Source: Lysobacterales bacterium (GTDB taxonomy: Bacteria; Pseudomonadota; Gammaproteobacteria; Xanthomonadales; SZUA-5). Taken from it: a stretch of 64,000 bases of DNA. Positions 37,965 through 47,999 of this stretch are shown piece after piece. How positions within the stretch are numbered: the stretch's first letter is position 1; the number at the start of each line of letters is the position of its first letter. Made by a program: the position numbers and the translations under genes. The DNA is taken from contig JALHMH010000002.1 of NCBI GenBank assembly GCA_022844165.1, positions 186,001 through 250,000 of the forward strand, written 5' to 3'. The notes below the pieces were generated by a model. The model did no database searches. It saw only the letters and a program-made list of their open reading frames with translations, and was not told the origin of the DNA.

Positions 37965-40451
37965 ATGAGCAAGAACTTACTGATCGTCGAGTCGCCCGCA
38001 AAGGTCAAGACCATCAACAAAGTGCTGGGCAAAGACTTTGCGGTGATGGCGTCTTATGGCCACGTGCGCGACTTGCAAAGCAAAGACGGATCGGTCGATA
38101 CCGAGCGCGATTTCGAAATGGCCTACGAGGTCATCGATCGCAATCAGAAACATGTCGACGCGATTGCGAAAGCCGCGAAACTCGCCGACTCGATTTACCT
38201 GGCAACCGACTTGGACCGCGAAGGAGAGGCGATCAGCTGGCACGTGTATGAAATCTTGCGGCAGAAGAAACTGCTGAAAGACAAGACCGTACACCGCGTC
38301 ACATTCGGCGAGATCACGCCGCGCGCGATCAAGGATGCGATTGCCCATCCGCGCACCTTGTCCCTCGATCTGATCAACGCACAACAGGCCCGGCGCGCGC
38401 TCGATTATCTGGTCGGCTTCAATCTGTCGCCCTTGTTGTGGAAGAAAGTGCAGCGCGGCCTGTCGGCTGGACGCGTGCAAAGCCCGGCGCTGCGCATGAT
38501 CGTTGAGCGCGAAGAAGAGATCGAACGCTTCGTGCCACGCGAGTACTGGAGCATCGACGCGCTTTGCGAGGCGGGCCAGCAATTTCCTGCCAAGCTCACG
38601 CACTTCAACGGCAAACGCCTCGATCAGTTCGATTTGCACAACGATGTCGGCGCCAACGCTGCGCGCGAACAAGTCATGCGCGGTGCCAAAGCGCATGCGC
38701 CCAAGGGCGCGCTAAAAGTCGTCGACGTGCAACGCAAAGATCGGCAACGCCGCGCGGCGCCGCCGTTCATTACTTCTACCTTGCAGCAAGAAGCGGCGCG
38801 CAAGCTCGGCTTCGGTACCCAGCGCACGATGCGTATCGCCCAAGGTTTGTATGAGGGCGTCGATGTCGGCGAAGGCGGACAGGTCGGCATCATCACCTAC
38901 ATGCGTACCGACTCGGTCAGCCTGGCGGCCGATGCCATTGCCGAAATCCGGCAGGCCATCGCTCGCGAATACGGCGCCGATAAAGTTCCGGAAAGCGCGA
39001 ACTTCTACAAAACCAAGAGCAAGAACGCACAAGAAGCGCATGAAGCGATTCGCCCCACGTCGGCACTTCGCACGCCGGCCGCCATTGCCAAGTATCTGAC
39101 GCCGGATCAGCTCAAACTGTACGAGTTGATCTGGAAGCGCACGATGGCCTGCCAGATGCGCCCTGCGCTGCTGAATACGGTCAGCGTCGACCTGGAAGCC
39201 GGCAAGGGCGATACTCTGCGCGCGAGCGGCACCACAGTCATCGAGCCGGGCTTTTTGGCGGTGTACGAAGAGGGTCGCGATCAGAAGTCGGAAGATGACG
39301 ATGCCGGCAGCAAGTTGCCGCCTTTGGCCATCGGGCAGCTGGTTACACTCGTCGAATTGACCGCCGAACAACACTTCACCGAACCGCCGCCGCGCTTCTC
39401 GGAAGCCAGTTTGGTCAAGGCGCTCGAAGAATTCGGCATTGGCCGCCCATCGACCTACGCCAGCATCATTCAAGTGTTGCTCGCGCGCGAATACGTCACG
39501 CTGGATCAGCGCCGCTTTCAGCCGACCGATGTGGGCCGCGTTGTCGCCAAGTTCCTGTCCGGCCATTTCACGCAGTATGTCGATTACGAATTCACGGCGC
39601 GGCTCGAAGACGAGCTCGACGCCGTGGCGCGCGGCGAAAAAGACTGGGTACCGGTGTTGCGCGAATTTTGGGAACCCTTCAAGCAACTTGTCGACGACAA
39701 GAGCGAAAACGTGACACGAACCGAAGCGCAGCAGGGACGCGTGCTCGGTGTCGACCCAACCAGCGGCAAGGAAGTGTCGGTCCGTTTGGGTCGTTACGGA
39801 CCCTGTGTTCAGATCGGTACCAAGGACGATGACGAGAAGCCACGCTTCGCTTCGCTGCGCGCCGGGCAGAAGATGGATACCATCAGCTTTGCCGAGGCCA
39901 TGAAACTGTTCGAAATGCCGCGCAAACTCGGGCAAAACGAAGCGGGCGAAGACATCAGCGTAGGCATCGGCCGCTTCGGCCCGTTCGTCAAAGCTGGCAG
40001 TACGTATGCGTCAATTCCGGCCGGCACCGATCCGTTCGAGATCGACCTGGCAGCGGCCGCCGAACTGTTGCGCGCCAAACGCGAAGCCGCCGCGAACAAG
40101 GTCATCGTCAGCTTCCTGGATGGTGCCATACAGGTGCTCCGCGGCAAGTTCGGGCCCTACATTACCGACGGCACGAAGAACGCTCGCGTTCCTAAAGACA
40201 TCGCGCCGGAAAAGCTCACCGAGGAAGACTGCGCTGCTGCACTTGCCGCAGCGCCGGCCAAGAGCGCCGGACGCGGTCGTTTTGCGAAAAAGGCCGCTCA
40301 GACCGCACCCGCTAAAGCGACAGCCAAAGCGTCAAGCGAGAAAAAGACGGCCGTGCGTGCGCCCAAAAAAGCCGTAGCGAAAAAACCAGCAGCGAAAAAA
40401 CCGGCCGCCAAGAAGTCCGTCAAAAAGGTGACCCGGAAGACCGCAGCCTGA
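37965..40451 (+). CDS. topA: DNA topoisomerase I with histone-like lysine/alanine tail
   Basis: TopA relaxes negative supercoils. The 828-residue protein has a Toprim domain (LLIVESPAKVKTINKVLG, then ATDLDREGEAISWH), the active-site tyrosine in GIITYMRTDS and the helical gate domain. In place of E. coli's zinc-ribbon C-terminus it has three repeats of a G-R/K-F/Y-GP motif (GRYGPCVQIG, GRFGPFVKAG, GKFGPYITDG), then a KKPAAKK-type basic tail of about 65 residues. The tail resembles histone H1 and should bind DNA non-specifically. Confidence 0.96.
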   Translation: MSKNLLIVESPAKVKTINKVLGKDFAVMASYGHVRDLQSKDGSVDTERDFEMAYEVIDRNQKHVDAIAKAAKLADSIYLATDLDREGEAISWHVYEILRQKKLLKDKTVHRVTFGEITPRAIKDAIAHPRTLSLDLINAQQARRALDYLVGFNLSPLLWKKVQRGLSAGRVQSPALRMIVEREEEIERFVPREYWSIDALCEAGQQFPAKLTHFNGKRLDQFDLHNDVGANAAREQVMRGAKAHAPKGALKVVDVQRKDRQRRAAPPFITSTLQQEAARKLGFGTQRTMRIAQGLYEGVDVGEGGQVGIITYMRTDSVSLAADAIAEIRQAIAREYGADKVPESANFYKTKSKNAQEAHEAIRPTSALRTPAAIAKYLTPDQLKLYELIWKRTMACQMRPALLNTVSVDLEAGKGDTLRASGTTVIEPGFLAVYEEGRDQKSEDDDAGSKLPPLAIGQLVTLVELTAEQHFTEPPPRFSEASLVKALEEFGIGRPSTYASIIQVLLAREYVTLDQRRFQPTDVGRVVAKFLSGHFTQYVDYEFTARLEDELDAVARGEKDWVPVLREFWEPFKQLVDDKSENVTRTEAQQGRVLGVDPTSGKEVSVRLGRYGPCVQIGTKDDDEKPRFASLRAGQKMDTISFAEAMKLFEMPRKLGQNEAGEDISVGIGRFGPFVKAGSTYASIPAGTDPFEIDLAAAAELLRAKREAAANKVIVSFLDGAIQVLRGKFGPYITDGTKNARVPKDIAPEKLTEEDCAAALAAAPAKSAGRGRFAKKAAQTAPAKATAKASSEKKTAVRAPKKAVAKKPAAKKPAAKKSVKKVTRKTAA

Positions 40452-40481
40452 GGCGACGCGGTCGCTTTCAGGCGGATCCTG

Positions 40482-41195
40482 TCAGGGTATCCAGATCAGG
40501 CTGGCCATGCGCCCGCTACGGTCGCCGTCGCGACGGAAGGAGTGGAAACGTCGTGCGTCGCTGGCTGTGCACCATTGACCGCCACTGGTTTCGACACCGT
40601 GCGTGGCGAGTCGGCGGCGCGCCAGTAATGGCAAGTCCGCAAACCATCGATCGCCACGCCCCGGTCTGAATGCCGCCTCGGCGCCGCGATCTGCCATCAG
40701 CAACGCCTCACGCACTTCCGGACCGATTTCAAAGGCGTCCAATCCGATCGCCGGACCAATCCACGCTCGATAGTGGGCACTGCCCGCACTGAGTTTGCCC
40801 AGGGTCGCCTCGATGACGCCGGCCGCCAATCCGCGCCAGCCAGCGTGGATCGCAGCGATTTGTGCGCCATCCGACCGGGCGAGCAGAATCGGCAGACAAT
40901 CCGCGGTGAGGATCGCCAGCGGTTCGCCGCTACTGATCGCAGCGTCGGCGTCGATCTCTCGGTGGTCGAGCGAAACGGTGGCACCATGGGTTTGCCGTAA
41001 CCAGCGAGGCTGACTCGGCAAGTCGAGTTGTTCGACCAGACGCCGCCGATTTTCCTCCAACCCCGGGTCCATTTGGGCCCCAAAGTTGGCCGGTCCATAG
41101 GGTGGCATCGAGACGCCGGCAAAATCGCGACAGGCACATCCCGCGTGCACGCCAGGCAAAGACGCATCCAACCAACCTTTCATCCCAGCCCGCAT
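40482..41195 (-). CDS. pgeF: Purine nucleoside phosphorylase / peptidoglycan editing factor (laccase-fold)
   Basis: The protein belongs to the YfiH/PgeF family. Residues forming the metal/active site are seen in RQTHGA, LTADCLPILL and AAIHAGWRGLAAGV. Family members act as purine nucleoside phosphorylases or in peptidoglycan fidelity. The start is uncertain: I use the ATG at 41195 (237 aa); an ATG at 41183 is also possible, and neither has a strong ribosome site. It follows rluD by 40 bp, an association common in proteobacteria, and converges on topA with a 30-bp gap. Confidence 0.9.
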   Translation of the reverse strand: MRAGMKGWLDASLPGVHAGCACRDFAGVSMPPYGPANFGAQMDPGLEENRRRLVEQLDLPSQPRWLRQTHGATVSLDHREIDADAAISSGEPLAILTADCLPILLARSDGAQIAAIHAGWRGLAAGVIEATLGKLSAGSAHYRAWIGPAIGLDAFEIGPEVREALLMADRGAEAAFRPGRGDRWFADLPLLARRRLATHGVETSGGQWCTASDARRFHSFRRDGDRSGRMASLIWIP

Positions 41196-41235
41196 ATCGA
41201 CATCCGATGCGCTCGGCAGAGCGCTCAATGACAGA

Positions 41236-42195
41236 TCAATCGCGCAGCGCTTGCAGCAGCGCCGCAAAGTCTGCTGGGGGCGGCGCATTCGCGCTGACCG
41301 GCGCAGCATTCACCGGGTGGCTGAACGCCAAAGTCTCAGCGTGCAGCGCTTGACGTCTGAATCCGCGCAGCGCGGCGGTGGCCGATGCGCTGGCGCCCGG
41401 CGGTAACTTCAGCGCACCGCCGTACAGCGGATCGCCCACAATACCTTTGCGCAAATGCGCCATATGCACGCGAATCTGGTGAGTGCGGCCAGTTTCCAGC
41501 TGCACACGCAACAAGGTGTGAGCCGCAAAGCGTTCGACCACACGATAATGGCTGACCGCCGAGCGCCCACCCTCGAGAACGGCCATCTTCAAGCGATCGG
41601 TTGGATGGCGGCCAATGGGTGCATCAACTGTGCCGCCGGAAATCACATGGCCGCTGACCAATGCGAGGTACTCACGCCTCACCTTGCGCAGGCTCAGCGC
41701 TTTGACCAGCTTCTGGTGCGCCCCCAAAGTGCGCGCGACAACCATCACACCACTGGTGTCTTTGTCGAGCCGATGGACCACACCGGCGCGAGGCAGTGCG
41801 GCGAGCGTTGCATCGTAATGCAATAGCGCATTGACCAAGGTGCCAGTGCGGTTGCCCGCGCCCGGATGCACCACCAACCCAGGCGGTTTGTCGATCACCA
41901 GAAACGCCGGATCGTCGATCAGGATGCTAAGCGGAATGGCTTCAGGTGCATCGTTGCTCACGGTCTCGATCGTGACCATCAGGCGGACAGATTCCCCGCC
42001 GCGAACGATGTCGCGCGGGCGAGCAATTTTGCCACCGAGCAGGGCGGCGCCATCTTTGATCCAGGCGGCCAGGCGCGAGCGGGAAAATTGCGGAAACGTC
42101 GACGCGAGCGCGGCGTCGAAACGCTGTCCCGCCGCTGTCGGCGGAATCGTCCCGATGAGCGTTTCGGTGCTTAGAACGGCCAAACGCGACGCCAC
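41236..42195 (-). CDS. rluD: 23S rRNA pseudouridine synthase D
   Basis: RluD makes pseudouridines at 1911, 1915 and 1917 in helix 69 of 23S rRNA. The 319-residue protein has an N-terminal S4 RNA-binding domain ([17 protein letters not shown]) and the catalytic motif HRLDKDTSG with its aspartate, plus [13 protein letters not shown]. Its start lies 25 bases inside the bamD coding end, so it is translationally coupled to bamD. Confidence 0.94.
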   Translation of the reverse strand: MASRLAVLSTETLIGTIPPTAAGQRFDAALASTFPQFSRSRLAAWIKDGAALLGGKIARPRDIVRGGESVRLMVTIETVSNDAPEAIPLSILIDDPAFLVIDKPPGLVVHPGAGNRTGTLVNALLHYDATLAALPRAGVVHRLDKDTSGVMVVARTLGAHQKLVKALSLRKVRREYLALVSGHVISGGTVDAPIGRHPTDRLKMAVLEGGRSAVSHYRVVERFAAHTLLRVQLETGRTHQIRVHMAHLRKGIVGDPLYGGALKLPPGASASATAALRGFRRQALHAETLAFSHPVNAAPVSANAPPPADFAALLQALRD

Positions 42196-42977
42196 CAGGA
42201 TTTCTTCTGCGCGGTGCCGCCAGCGTAGCCGGGCGCATTCAACTCCAACACTCGACGTGCGTCGTCGGCGAATTCGTTCTGGCCGAGCGCAGTGTAAGCC
42301 TCTACCTGGATCGCCAGGGCTTCCGGAATTTGCGCCGACTGTTGATAGTTTTCAATGATGTACTTCGCACGATTGGCAGCGGCAACGTAGGCTGCGCGCC
42401 GCATGTAGTAGCGCGCGATGTTCAATTCGTAACTGGCCAGGTCGTTGCGCAGGAACACCATGCGTTGACGCGCATCGCTGGCGTAACGGCTGTTTGGATA
42501 GCGGCGCAGTAACTCGGAGAAATCGTTGAACGACTGGCGTGCCGCTTCAGTGTCGCGGTTGCCTGCCTGGCTCGGTAGCCAACGGTCGATGTAGCTGCGG
42601 TTGCGGTCGAAGTTCACAAGTCCGCGCAAGTAAAACGCATAGTCGATCTTCGGATGCGCCGGATTGGTCTTGATAAAACGGTTGACGGTGCTCACCGCTT
42701 CGTCGTACTGCGAGCGCTTGTATTGCGCGAAAGCCAGATCGAGCTGCGCCTGCTCGGCGTAATCGCCGAACGGAAACCGCGACGTCAGCCGCTTGTAATA
42801 ACGGATTGCGCGTTCGTAGTTGCCACCTTCCATCGACGCCTTGGCTTCCTCATACAACGCATCGACCGGCAACGTCTCGGTCTCATCCAGCCGCTCGTCG
42901 CCGCGCTTGCAGCCCGCAAGTAAAACCACGGCCAACACCATCGCCGCCAGGCGAACCCAAGAGAAAGAGCGCTTCAT
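42171..42977 (-). CDS. bamD: Outer-membrane assembly lipoprotein BamD
   Basis: BamD is an essential lipoprotein of the BAM complex, which folds outer-membrane beta-barrels such as the TonB receptor here. I chose the ATG at 42977 (268 aa, [14 protein letters not shown]) rather than the one nine bases upstream. The lipobox LLAGC places the lipidated cysteine near residue 23. TPR repeats follow ([19 protein letters not shown], then [19 protein letters not shown]). Length is slightly above E. coli BamD (245). The bamD-rluD-pgeF order is common in gammaproteobacteria, though there rluD is usually divergent; here all are on one strand. Confidence 0.95.
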   Translation of the reverse strand: MKRSFSWVRLAAMVLAVVLLAGCKRGDERLDETETLPVDALYEEAKASMEGGNYERAIRYYKRLTSRFPFGDYAEQAQLDLAFAQYKRSQYDEAVSTVNRFIKTNPAHPKIDYAFYLRGLVNFDRNRSYIDRWLPSQAGNRDTEAARQSFNDFSELLRRYPNSRYASDARQRMVFLRNDLASYELNIARYYMRRAAYVAAANRAKYIIENYQQSAQIPEALAIQVEAYTALGQNEFADDARRVLELNAPGYAGGTAQKKSWWRRVWPF

Positions 42978-43112
42978 GCACGGCATCCGAGATCGACGTC
43001 AGACGGCGGATGATAACCGCGGCGCAGAGCGTTGCTCTGTTCGTCGCAACAGGCGTTCAGCGAACACGGTTTGCCCACTGCCAGAACGCGTTTGATGTCG
43101 CGACGGAAAAAC

Positions 43113-43754
43113 TCAATCCTCAATTGGCTGCAGTTTGGGCGCTGGGCGAAACTCGCCGACGACATCAACGCCGGCCGGCGGCTCAAAGGTGAAAACCCCG
43201 GCGTTCAGTGTCGGATTGCGCGCCCAGTCGGTAAAGACGATTTCCGTACGTTGCCCGACAACGTCCGTGATCACCATGCGCACCAGTTGCGCTTCGCGCA
43301 ACCCAAGGTCGACCGAGGTGAATTCCGCATCGGAGGTTTTTGGTGCCAGTGTCAGCCACTTTGCACCATCGCGCTCGCCACCCTCGGTGACGTTGAACTG
43401 CTCGTCCATCACGCTCAAGTCGAGCAACACGGCCAGCGGGCTGCGCGTTTCGTCGAAGGACTGCGGACGCACGCTCACCTGCTCCAACTCAACGTCGTAA
43501 ATCCAGACATGATCGCCATCGGCGATGATTTGCTGCTCGTCCGGCTCGCGGTATTCCCAACGGAAGCGATCAGGCCTCGCGAGCATCACTGTGCCGCTGG
43601 AGCGGTCCAGTGATTCGCCGTCGGCATCGTAGACTTGTTGTACAAACGTCGCCGACAGTGACGCCGCGCCATCCGCCATCTGCTCCAGTTCGGTTCGGGC
43701 GTCCGCCCACGCCAAAACGGGTAGCGTTGCCAACAGCAGCCATAGATGTCTCAT
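43113..43754 (-). CDS. lolA: Outer-membrane lipoprotein carrier protein LolA
   Basis: LolA ferries lipoproteins across the periplasm from LolCDE to LolB. I chose the ATG at 43754 (213 aa) with GAGGG upstream; the frame stays open for 90 more codons but without a family-like sequence. A signal peptide ends at LAWA/DARTELEQ. Sequence features such as LSATFVQQVYDADGE, RPDRFRWEY and IADGDHVWIYDVELEQV are typical. It lies 136 bp upstream of bamD on the same strand. Confidence 0.94.
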   Translation of the reverse strand: MRHLWLLLATLPVLAWADARTELEQMADGAASLSATFVQQVYDADGESLDRSSGTVMLARPDRFRWEYREPDEQQIIADGDHVWIYDVELEQVSVRPQSFDETRSPLAVLLDLSVMDEQFNVTEGGERDGAKWLTLAPKTSDAEFTSVDLGLREAQLVRMVITDVVGQRTEIVFTDWARNPTLNAGVFTFEPPAGVDVVGEFRPAPKLQPIED

Positions 43755-43823
43755 CACGGTAACCCTCTCGATGTACCCGATACACGATAAGTGATGCGCT
43801 TGAACATCGGCAAAATCAATGGC

Positions 43824-43949
43824 GAGGCTGCGCCTGAGCCGCCGAGCATTGTTGGCTTCGCTCGGCAGCGTGCTTTTCACAACCCGCGCTTTTGCATTTC
43901 CGGCCCAGTGGCGCAGTCGCTGGGCGTTCGACTCGGCACGCGCCTGCGG
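43824..43949 (+). repeat. Dispersed intergenic repeat, copy B
   Basis: This copy lies between divergent lolA and the sulfate-binding protein gene and matches copy A at 12269-12396 in the same orientation. The hairpin arms differ in sequence from copy A but still pair: CCAGTGGC / GCA / GTCGCTGG, with two G-T wobbles. About three quarters of the positions appear identical by eye. Confidence 0.7.
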
Positions 43950-44036
43950 TAAAGCGATGTGCCCATAGCCAGTGTTCATTTCGACAGACCGTTGCTGATG
44001 CGCTAAGGTCGCTGGGGTCGACACGAGGTTGTGTGT

Positions 44037-45029
44037 ATGCGTTCCTTTGCCCTTGTCATTGTGTTGCTGCTGCTATCTGGCCCTGGCGCCGGCTCGGCGA
44101 TGCAGTTGCTGAACGCTTCGTACGATCCGACACGAGAGCTCTACAAGGCGATCAACGCCAGATTCGAAGCGGCGAACCAGGGAGTGTCCGACGAACGCCT
44201 GTCGATCCGTATGTCGCACGGCGGGTCCGGCAAGCAGGCGCGCAGTGTCATCGACGGGTTGCGCGCCGACGTGGTCACGCTGGCTCTGGCGGCCGACATC
44301 GACAAAATCGCGCGCAGTGCCGGGCTGTTGCCGGAAGATTGGCAACATCGCCTGCCCCACAACAGCACGCCTTTCACATCGACGATCGTCTTTCTGGTCC
44401 GCACCGGCAATCCCAAACAGATCAACGATTGGCCGGATCTGATCAAACCTGGCGTCGCGGTGATCACACCCAATCCCAAAACCTCCGGTGGTGCCCGATG
44501 GAACTATCTGGCGGCGTGGGCTTTCGGCGCGTCTGGGGCCGGAGGTGAGGCGAACGCCAGAGATTTCGTGACACGGCTCTATCGACAGGTCCCGGTGCTG
44601 GATGCTGGCGCACGCGGCTCAACGACTACATTTGTGCAGCGTGGGTTGGGCGATGTGCTGTTGACCTGGGAAAATGAAGCATTTCTGGCAACGCGAGAAT
44701 TTGGCGCAGGCAAATTCGAGCTGGTCTATCCATCGGTTTCGATCCTGGCCGAACCGCCTGTTGCGCTTATCGACCGAAACGTCGACCGAAAGGGCAGCCG
44801 CGCCCTTGCCGAAGCCTACCTTCAGTTTCTCTTTACGGCGCCCGCGCAGCGCCTCGGCGCCGAGCACTATTTCAGACCTCAAGACCCACAAATCGCGATG
44901 GAGTACGTCGACCGATTTCCCGCGCTGGAGATGCGTTCTATCGACGATTTTGGTGGTTGGACAGCTGCGCAAAAAATGCATTTCGACGAGGGCGGCGTGT
45001 TCGACCAAATCTACGCCAGGGCGCGATGA
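44037..45029 (+). CDS. Sulfate ABC transporter, periplasmic binding protein
   Basis: The 330-residue protein is a sulfate/thiosulfate-binding protein (Sbp/CysP type). I chose the ATG at 44037 with GAGG about 10 bases before. A signal peptide ends near residue 22. Family features include [51 protein letters not shown] and GRGLG-like [17 protein letters not shown]. Its stop overlaps the cysT start by 4 bases. Sbp and CysP are close paralogues, so I give no symbol. Expression is probably CysB-controlled. Confidence 0.94.
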   Translation: MRSFALVIVLLLLSGPGAGSAMQLLNASYDPTRELYKAINARFEAANQGVSDERLSIRMSHGGSGKQARSVIDGLRADVVTLALAADIDKIARSAGLLPEDWQHRLPHNSTPFTSTIVFLVRTGNPKQINDWPDLIKPGVAVITPNPKTSGGARWNYLAAWAFGASGAGGEANARDFVTRLYRQVPVLDAGARGSTTTFVQRGLGDVLLTWENEAFLATREFGAGKFELVYPSVSILAEPPVALIDRNVDRKGSRALAEAYLQFLFTAPAQRLGAEHYFRPQDPQIAMEYVDRFPALEMRSIDDFGGWTAAQKMHFDEGGVFDQIYARAR

Positions 45030-45958
45030 GCGCATTTGCAGACCCCCGCCCGTCGCTCCAGTTGCAACCCGTCGGGCTTCCCACAACCGCCGTTGCACTG
45101 CATGCTCGGACCATGAGCGTCCGTGCCCGCCCGCATACGGTGTTGCCCGGCTTTGGCCTAAGCCTCGGCTACGCGGTGTTTTATTTCAGTTTGATCGTTT
45201 TGTTGCCGATCGTGGCGGTCTACGCGCGCAGTTTTTCTGAGGGCATCGAGAGCTTCGCGGCGGCGGCGTTCTCCGAGCGTGCGATCAACGCGTATCGATT
45301 GTCGTTCGGCGCCGCGCTCCTGGCTGCGGCGATTAACGCCCTGTTCGGATTTTTGGTCGCGTGGGTGTTGGTGCGCTATCGCTTTCCGGGCAGGCGGCTG
45401 CTCGATGCCTTCGTCGACCTGCCATTCGCATTGCCTACCGCTGTTGCGGGCATCGCCCTGACCACGATTTACGCCCCCAATGGCTGGCTCGGCCAACATG
45501 CCGCGCTGCTCGATTGGCAACTGGCTTACAACCCCATCGGTATTGTCATTGCCCTGGTGTTTATTGGGTTGCCGTTCGTCGTTCGAACGCTGCAACCGGT
45601 GATTGCCGAACTAGGGCACGCGCCTGAAGAAGCTGCCGCCACCTTGGGTGCAGGCCGTTGGCGGACCTTTACTCGAGTTATCTTCCCGGCTTTGTTGCCA
45701 GCATGGCTGACTGGCTTCGCGCTGGCATTCGCGCGCGCTGTCGGCGAATACGGCTCGGTGATCTTTATCGCCGGCAACCTGCCGTTCGTGTCGGAAATCG
45801 CGCCGCTGCTGATTGTCATTCAGCTCGAACAGTACAACTACGTCGGCGCCTCTGCGATCGCGGTGGTGATGTTGACCGCGAGTTTCTTGTTGCTGTTGGT
45901 CGTTAATCTCTTGCAAGCCTGGGCTACGCGCCGATCGGGAGTCGATCGTGCACGCTAG
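45026..45958 (+). CDS. cysT: Sulfate ABC transporter permease CysT
   Basis: CysT (CysU) is one of two inner-membrane subunits of the sulfate/thiosulfate importer. I chose the ATG at 45026 overlapping the upstream stop (310 aa); an internal ATG at 45113 would shorten a 29-residue N-terminal extension. Six hydrophobic segments are visible, with the ABC-interaction loop [20 protein letters not shown] and the family motif [19 protein letters not shown]. Confidence 0.94.
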   Translation: MSAFADPRPSLQLQPVGLPTTAVALHARTMSVRARPHTVLPGFGLSLGYAVFYFSLIVLLPIVAVYARSFSEGIESFAAAAFSERAINAYRLSFGAALLAAAINALFGFLVAWVLVRYRFPGRRLLDAFVDLPFALPTAVAGIALTTIYAPNGWLGQHAALLDWQLAYNPIGIVIALVFIGLPFVVRTLQPVIAELGHAPEEAAATLGAGRWRTFTRVIFPALLPAWLTGFALAFARAVGEYGSVIFIAGNLPFVSEIAPLLIVIQLEQYNYVGASAIAVVMLTASFLLLLVVNLLQAWATRRSGVDRAR

Positions 45959-46793
45959 CGTTGGCAACCGCGAGCCGTTGTGGGTGCGGCTCACGCTGAT
46001 TTCGCTGGCGGTGGTGTTCTTGATCGTCGTGCTGCTTCTGCCGCTTGCCGCAGTGTTCGCCGAGGCATTCCGCCAGGGTTGGCATGCTTACGCCGAAGCG
46101 CTGCGAGAACCAGACGCGTGGTCGGCGTTGCAGTTGACGCTATTGGTTGCCGTCATCGCAGTGCCGCTCAATCTCGTATTCGGCGTGGCAGCGGCCTGGG
46201 CAGTGGCGCGCTTTCAGTTTCGCGGCAAGAGTCTGCTCGTGACTTTGATCGATCTGCCGTTTTCGGTCTCGCCGGTCATCTCCGGGCTGATCTACGTTCT
46301 GGTCTATGGGTTGCACGGGTGGTTCGGGCCCTGGCTCGATGCGCATGATCTGCAGATCATCTTCGCCGTGCCGGGCATTGTGCTTGCCACGGTGTTCGTC
46401 ACGTTTCCGTTTGTCGCGCGCGAGCTGATTCCGCTATTGCAGGAACAGGGCAGCCTGGAAGAAGAGGCGGCACTCAGCCTGGGTGCGAGCGGATGGACGA
46501 TGTTCTGGCGAGTCACGATACCGAATATTCGTTGGGGCCTTCTGTATGGCGTTCTTTTGTGCAACGCCAGGGCCATGGGCGAGTTCGGAGCGGTCAGTGT
46601 GGTATCCGGTCATATCCGCGGCGAGACCAACACCCTGCCGCTCCACGTGGAAATTCTCTACAACGAATACAATTTCGTCGCCGCTTTCGCCGTCGCTTCG
46701 TTGCTTGCCTTGCTGGCCCTGATCACGTTGGCCATCAAGTCGTTCCTGGAGTGGCGCCATGCCGGCGAGCTCGCGGCCGCTCGGCGGCATTAG
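45948..46793 (+). CDS. cysW: Sulfate ABC transporter permease CysW
   Basis: CysW pairs with CysT to form the transmembrane channel. It starts at a GTG (45948) 11 bases inside the cysT end, giving 281 residues. The EAA loop [20 protein letters not shown] and the pattern [20 protein letters not shown] identify it. A 75-bp gap then leads to cysA. Confidence 0.94.
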   Translation: MHASVGNREPLWVRLTLISLAVVFLIVVLLLPLAAVFAEAFRQGWHAYAEALREPDAWSALQLTLLVAVIAVPLNLVFGVAAAWAVARFQFRGKSLLVTLIDLPFSVSPVISGLIYVLVYGLHGWFGPWLDAHDLQIIFAVPGIVLATVFVTFPFVARELIPLLQEQGSLEEEAALSLGASGWTMFWRVTIPNIRWGLLYGVLLCNARAMGEFGAVSVVSGHIRGETNTLPLHVEILYNEYNFVAAFAVASLLALLALITLAIKSFLEWRHAGELAAARRH

Positions 46794-46868
46794 CCGGTCT
46801 GGCGACGTCAGCATCATCGCCCACGGCAGACCACCCACCATCCATTACCGTCAGTCAGCCTGTCTCGA

Positions 46869-47894
46869 ATGAACCTAACCCTCAACCACCTCAGCAAGAA
46901 CTTCGGCAACATCAAGGCCGTCGATGATGTGTCGCTGTCGGTACCGAGTGGCGAGCTGGTCGCGCTGCTGGGTCCCAGCGGTTCGGGCAAGACGACGCTG
47001 CTGCGCATCGTCGGTGGACTGGAGGCGGCTGACACTGGCCAGGTGCTGTATGCGGGCGAGGATACGACGCATTGGCCGATCCAGAAGCGGCGCGCCGGTT
47101 TCGTGTTTCAGAACTACGCATTGTTTCGCAATATGACGGTGTTCGAGAACATCGCCTTCGGAATGCGTGCACTGCCGCGCAAACAGCGACTGAAAGCTGT
47201 CGAATTGAAGCGCCGCGTCGCGGAACTGCTGTATCTGATTCGCCTGCCGGATCTGGCGGAGCGTTTTCCAGCACAACTATCGGGTGGGCAACAACAGCGC
47301 GTTGCTTTGGCGCGCGCGCTTGCGATCGAACCACGTTTGCTGCTGCTCGACGAACCTTTCGGCGCGCTGGACGCGCAGGTGCGCAAAGAACTGCGCCGTT
47401 GGGTGCGCCAGGTGCACGATCAAACCGGGTTAACTTCCTTATTTGTCACGCACGATCAAGATGAGGCGCTGGAACTCGCGGATCGTGTGGTGGTGATGCG
47501 CGACGGGCACATTGAGCAGATCGGCACACCCGACGAGATCTTCGAATCGCCGGCAACGCGTTTCGTGCACGAGTTCGTCGGCGAGAGTTGTGCGTTACCG
47601 GTCGACGTGCGTGCTGGCCGCGTCAGCTATGCAGGGCAACAGCTCGACATCGAAGCGCCACTGGCCGATGGTCCGGCACATTTGCTGTTGCGCCCACAGT
47701 ACCTCGCACCAGCGGAAACGGGCATCGTCGTGCGCATTGATGCCGCACGCCGAGTCGGCCCGCGGCGACGCCTGGAGGCGGTGACCGGCGCCGGCGATCG
47801 GCTGGAATTCGAGGTCGATAGCGATATTGACGCGGGTCGTGGCCAGACACTGCATGTGCGGCCTACGAAGTGGCGGCTGTATTCGATCCATTGA
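46869..47894 (+). CDS. cysA: Sulfate/thiosulfate ABC transporter ATP-binding protein
   Basis: The 341-residue ATPase powers the importer. Walker A is GPSGSGKTT, the Q-loop lies in GFVFQNYALFRNMTV, the signature is LSGGQQQRVALARAL, Walker B is LLLLDEPFGALDAQ and the H-loop is LFVTHDQDEA. A C-terminal regulatory domain follows (TOBE-like, LLLRPQYL). It completes the binding protein-cysT-cysW-cysA operon and converges on miaA. Confidence 0.96.
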   Translation: MNLTLNHLSKNFGNIKAVDDVSLSVPSGELVALLGPSGSGKTTLLRIVGGLEAADTGQVLYAGEDTTHWPIQKRRAGFVFQNYALFRNMTVFENIAFGMRALPRKQRLKAVELKRRVAELLYLIRLPDLAERFPAQLSGGQQQRVALARALAIEPRLLLLDEPFGALDAQVRKELRRWVRQVHDQTGLTSLFVTHDQDEALELADRVVVMRDGHIEQIGTPDEIFESPATRFVHEFVGESCALPVDVRAGRVSYAGQQLDIEAPLADGPAHLLLRPQYLAPAETGIVVRIDAARRVGPRRRLEAVTGAGDRLEFEVDSDIDAGRGQTLHVRPTKWRLYSIH

Positions 47895-47999
47895 GCTGTG
47901 CGGTCTGCGGTAGTCTGGTGTGTCGCAAGTACCCTGAACTCAGTCCCGATGCCTTTGGCCCTGGACCAGTCGAGGAGTCATAGTAGCGCTATGGCGCCG

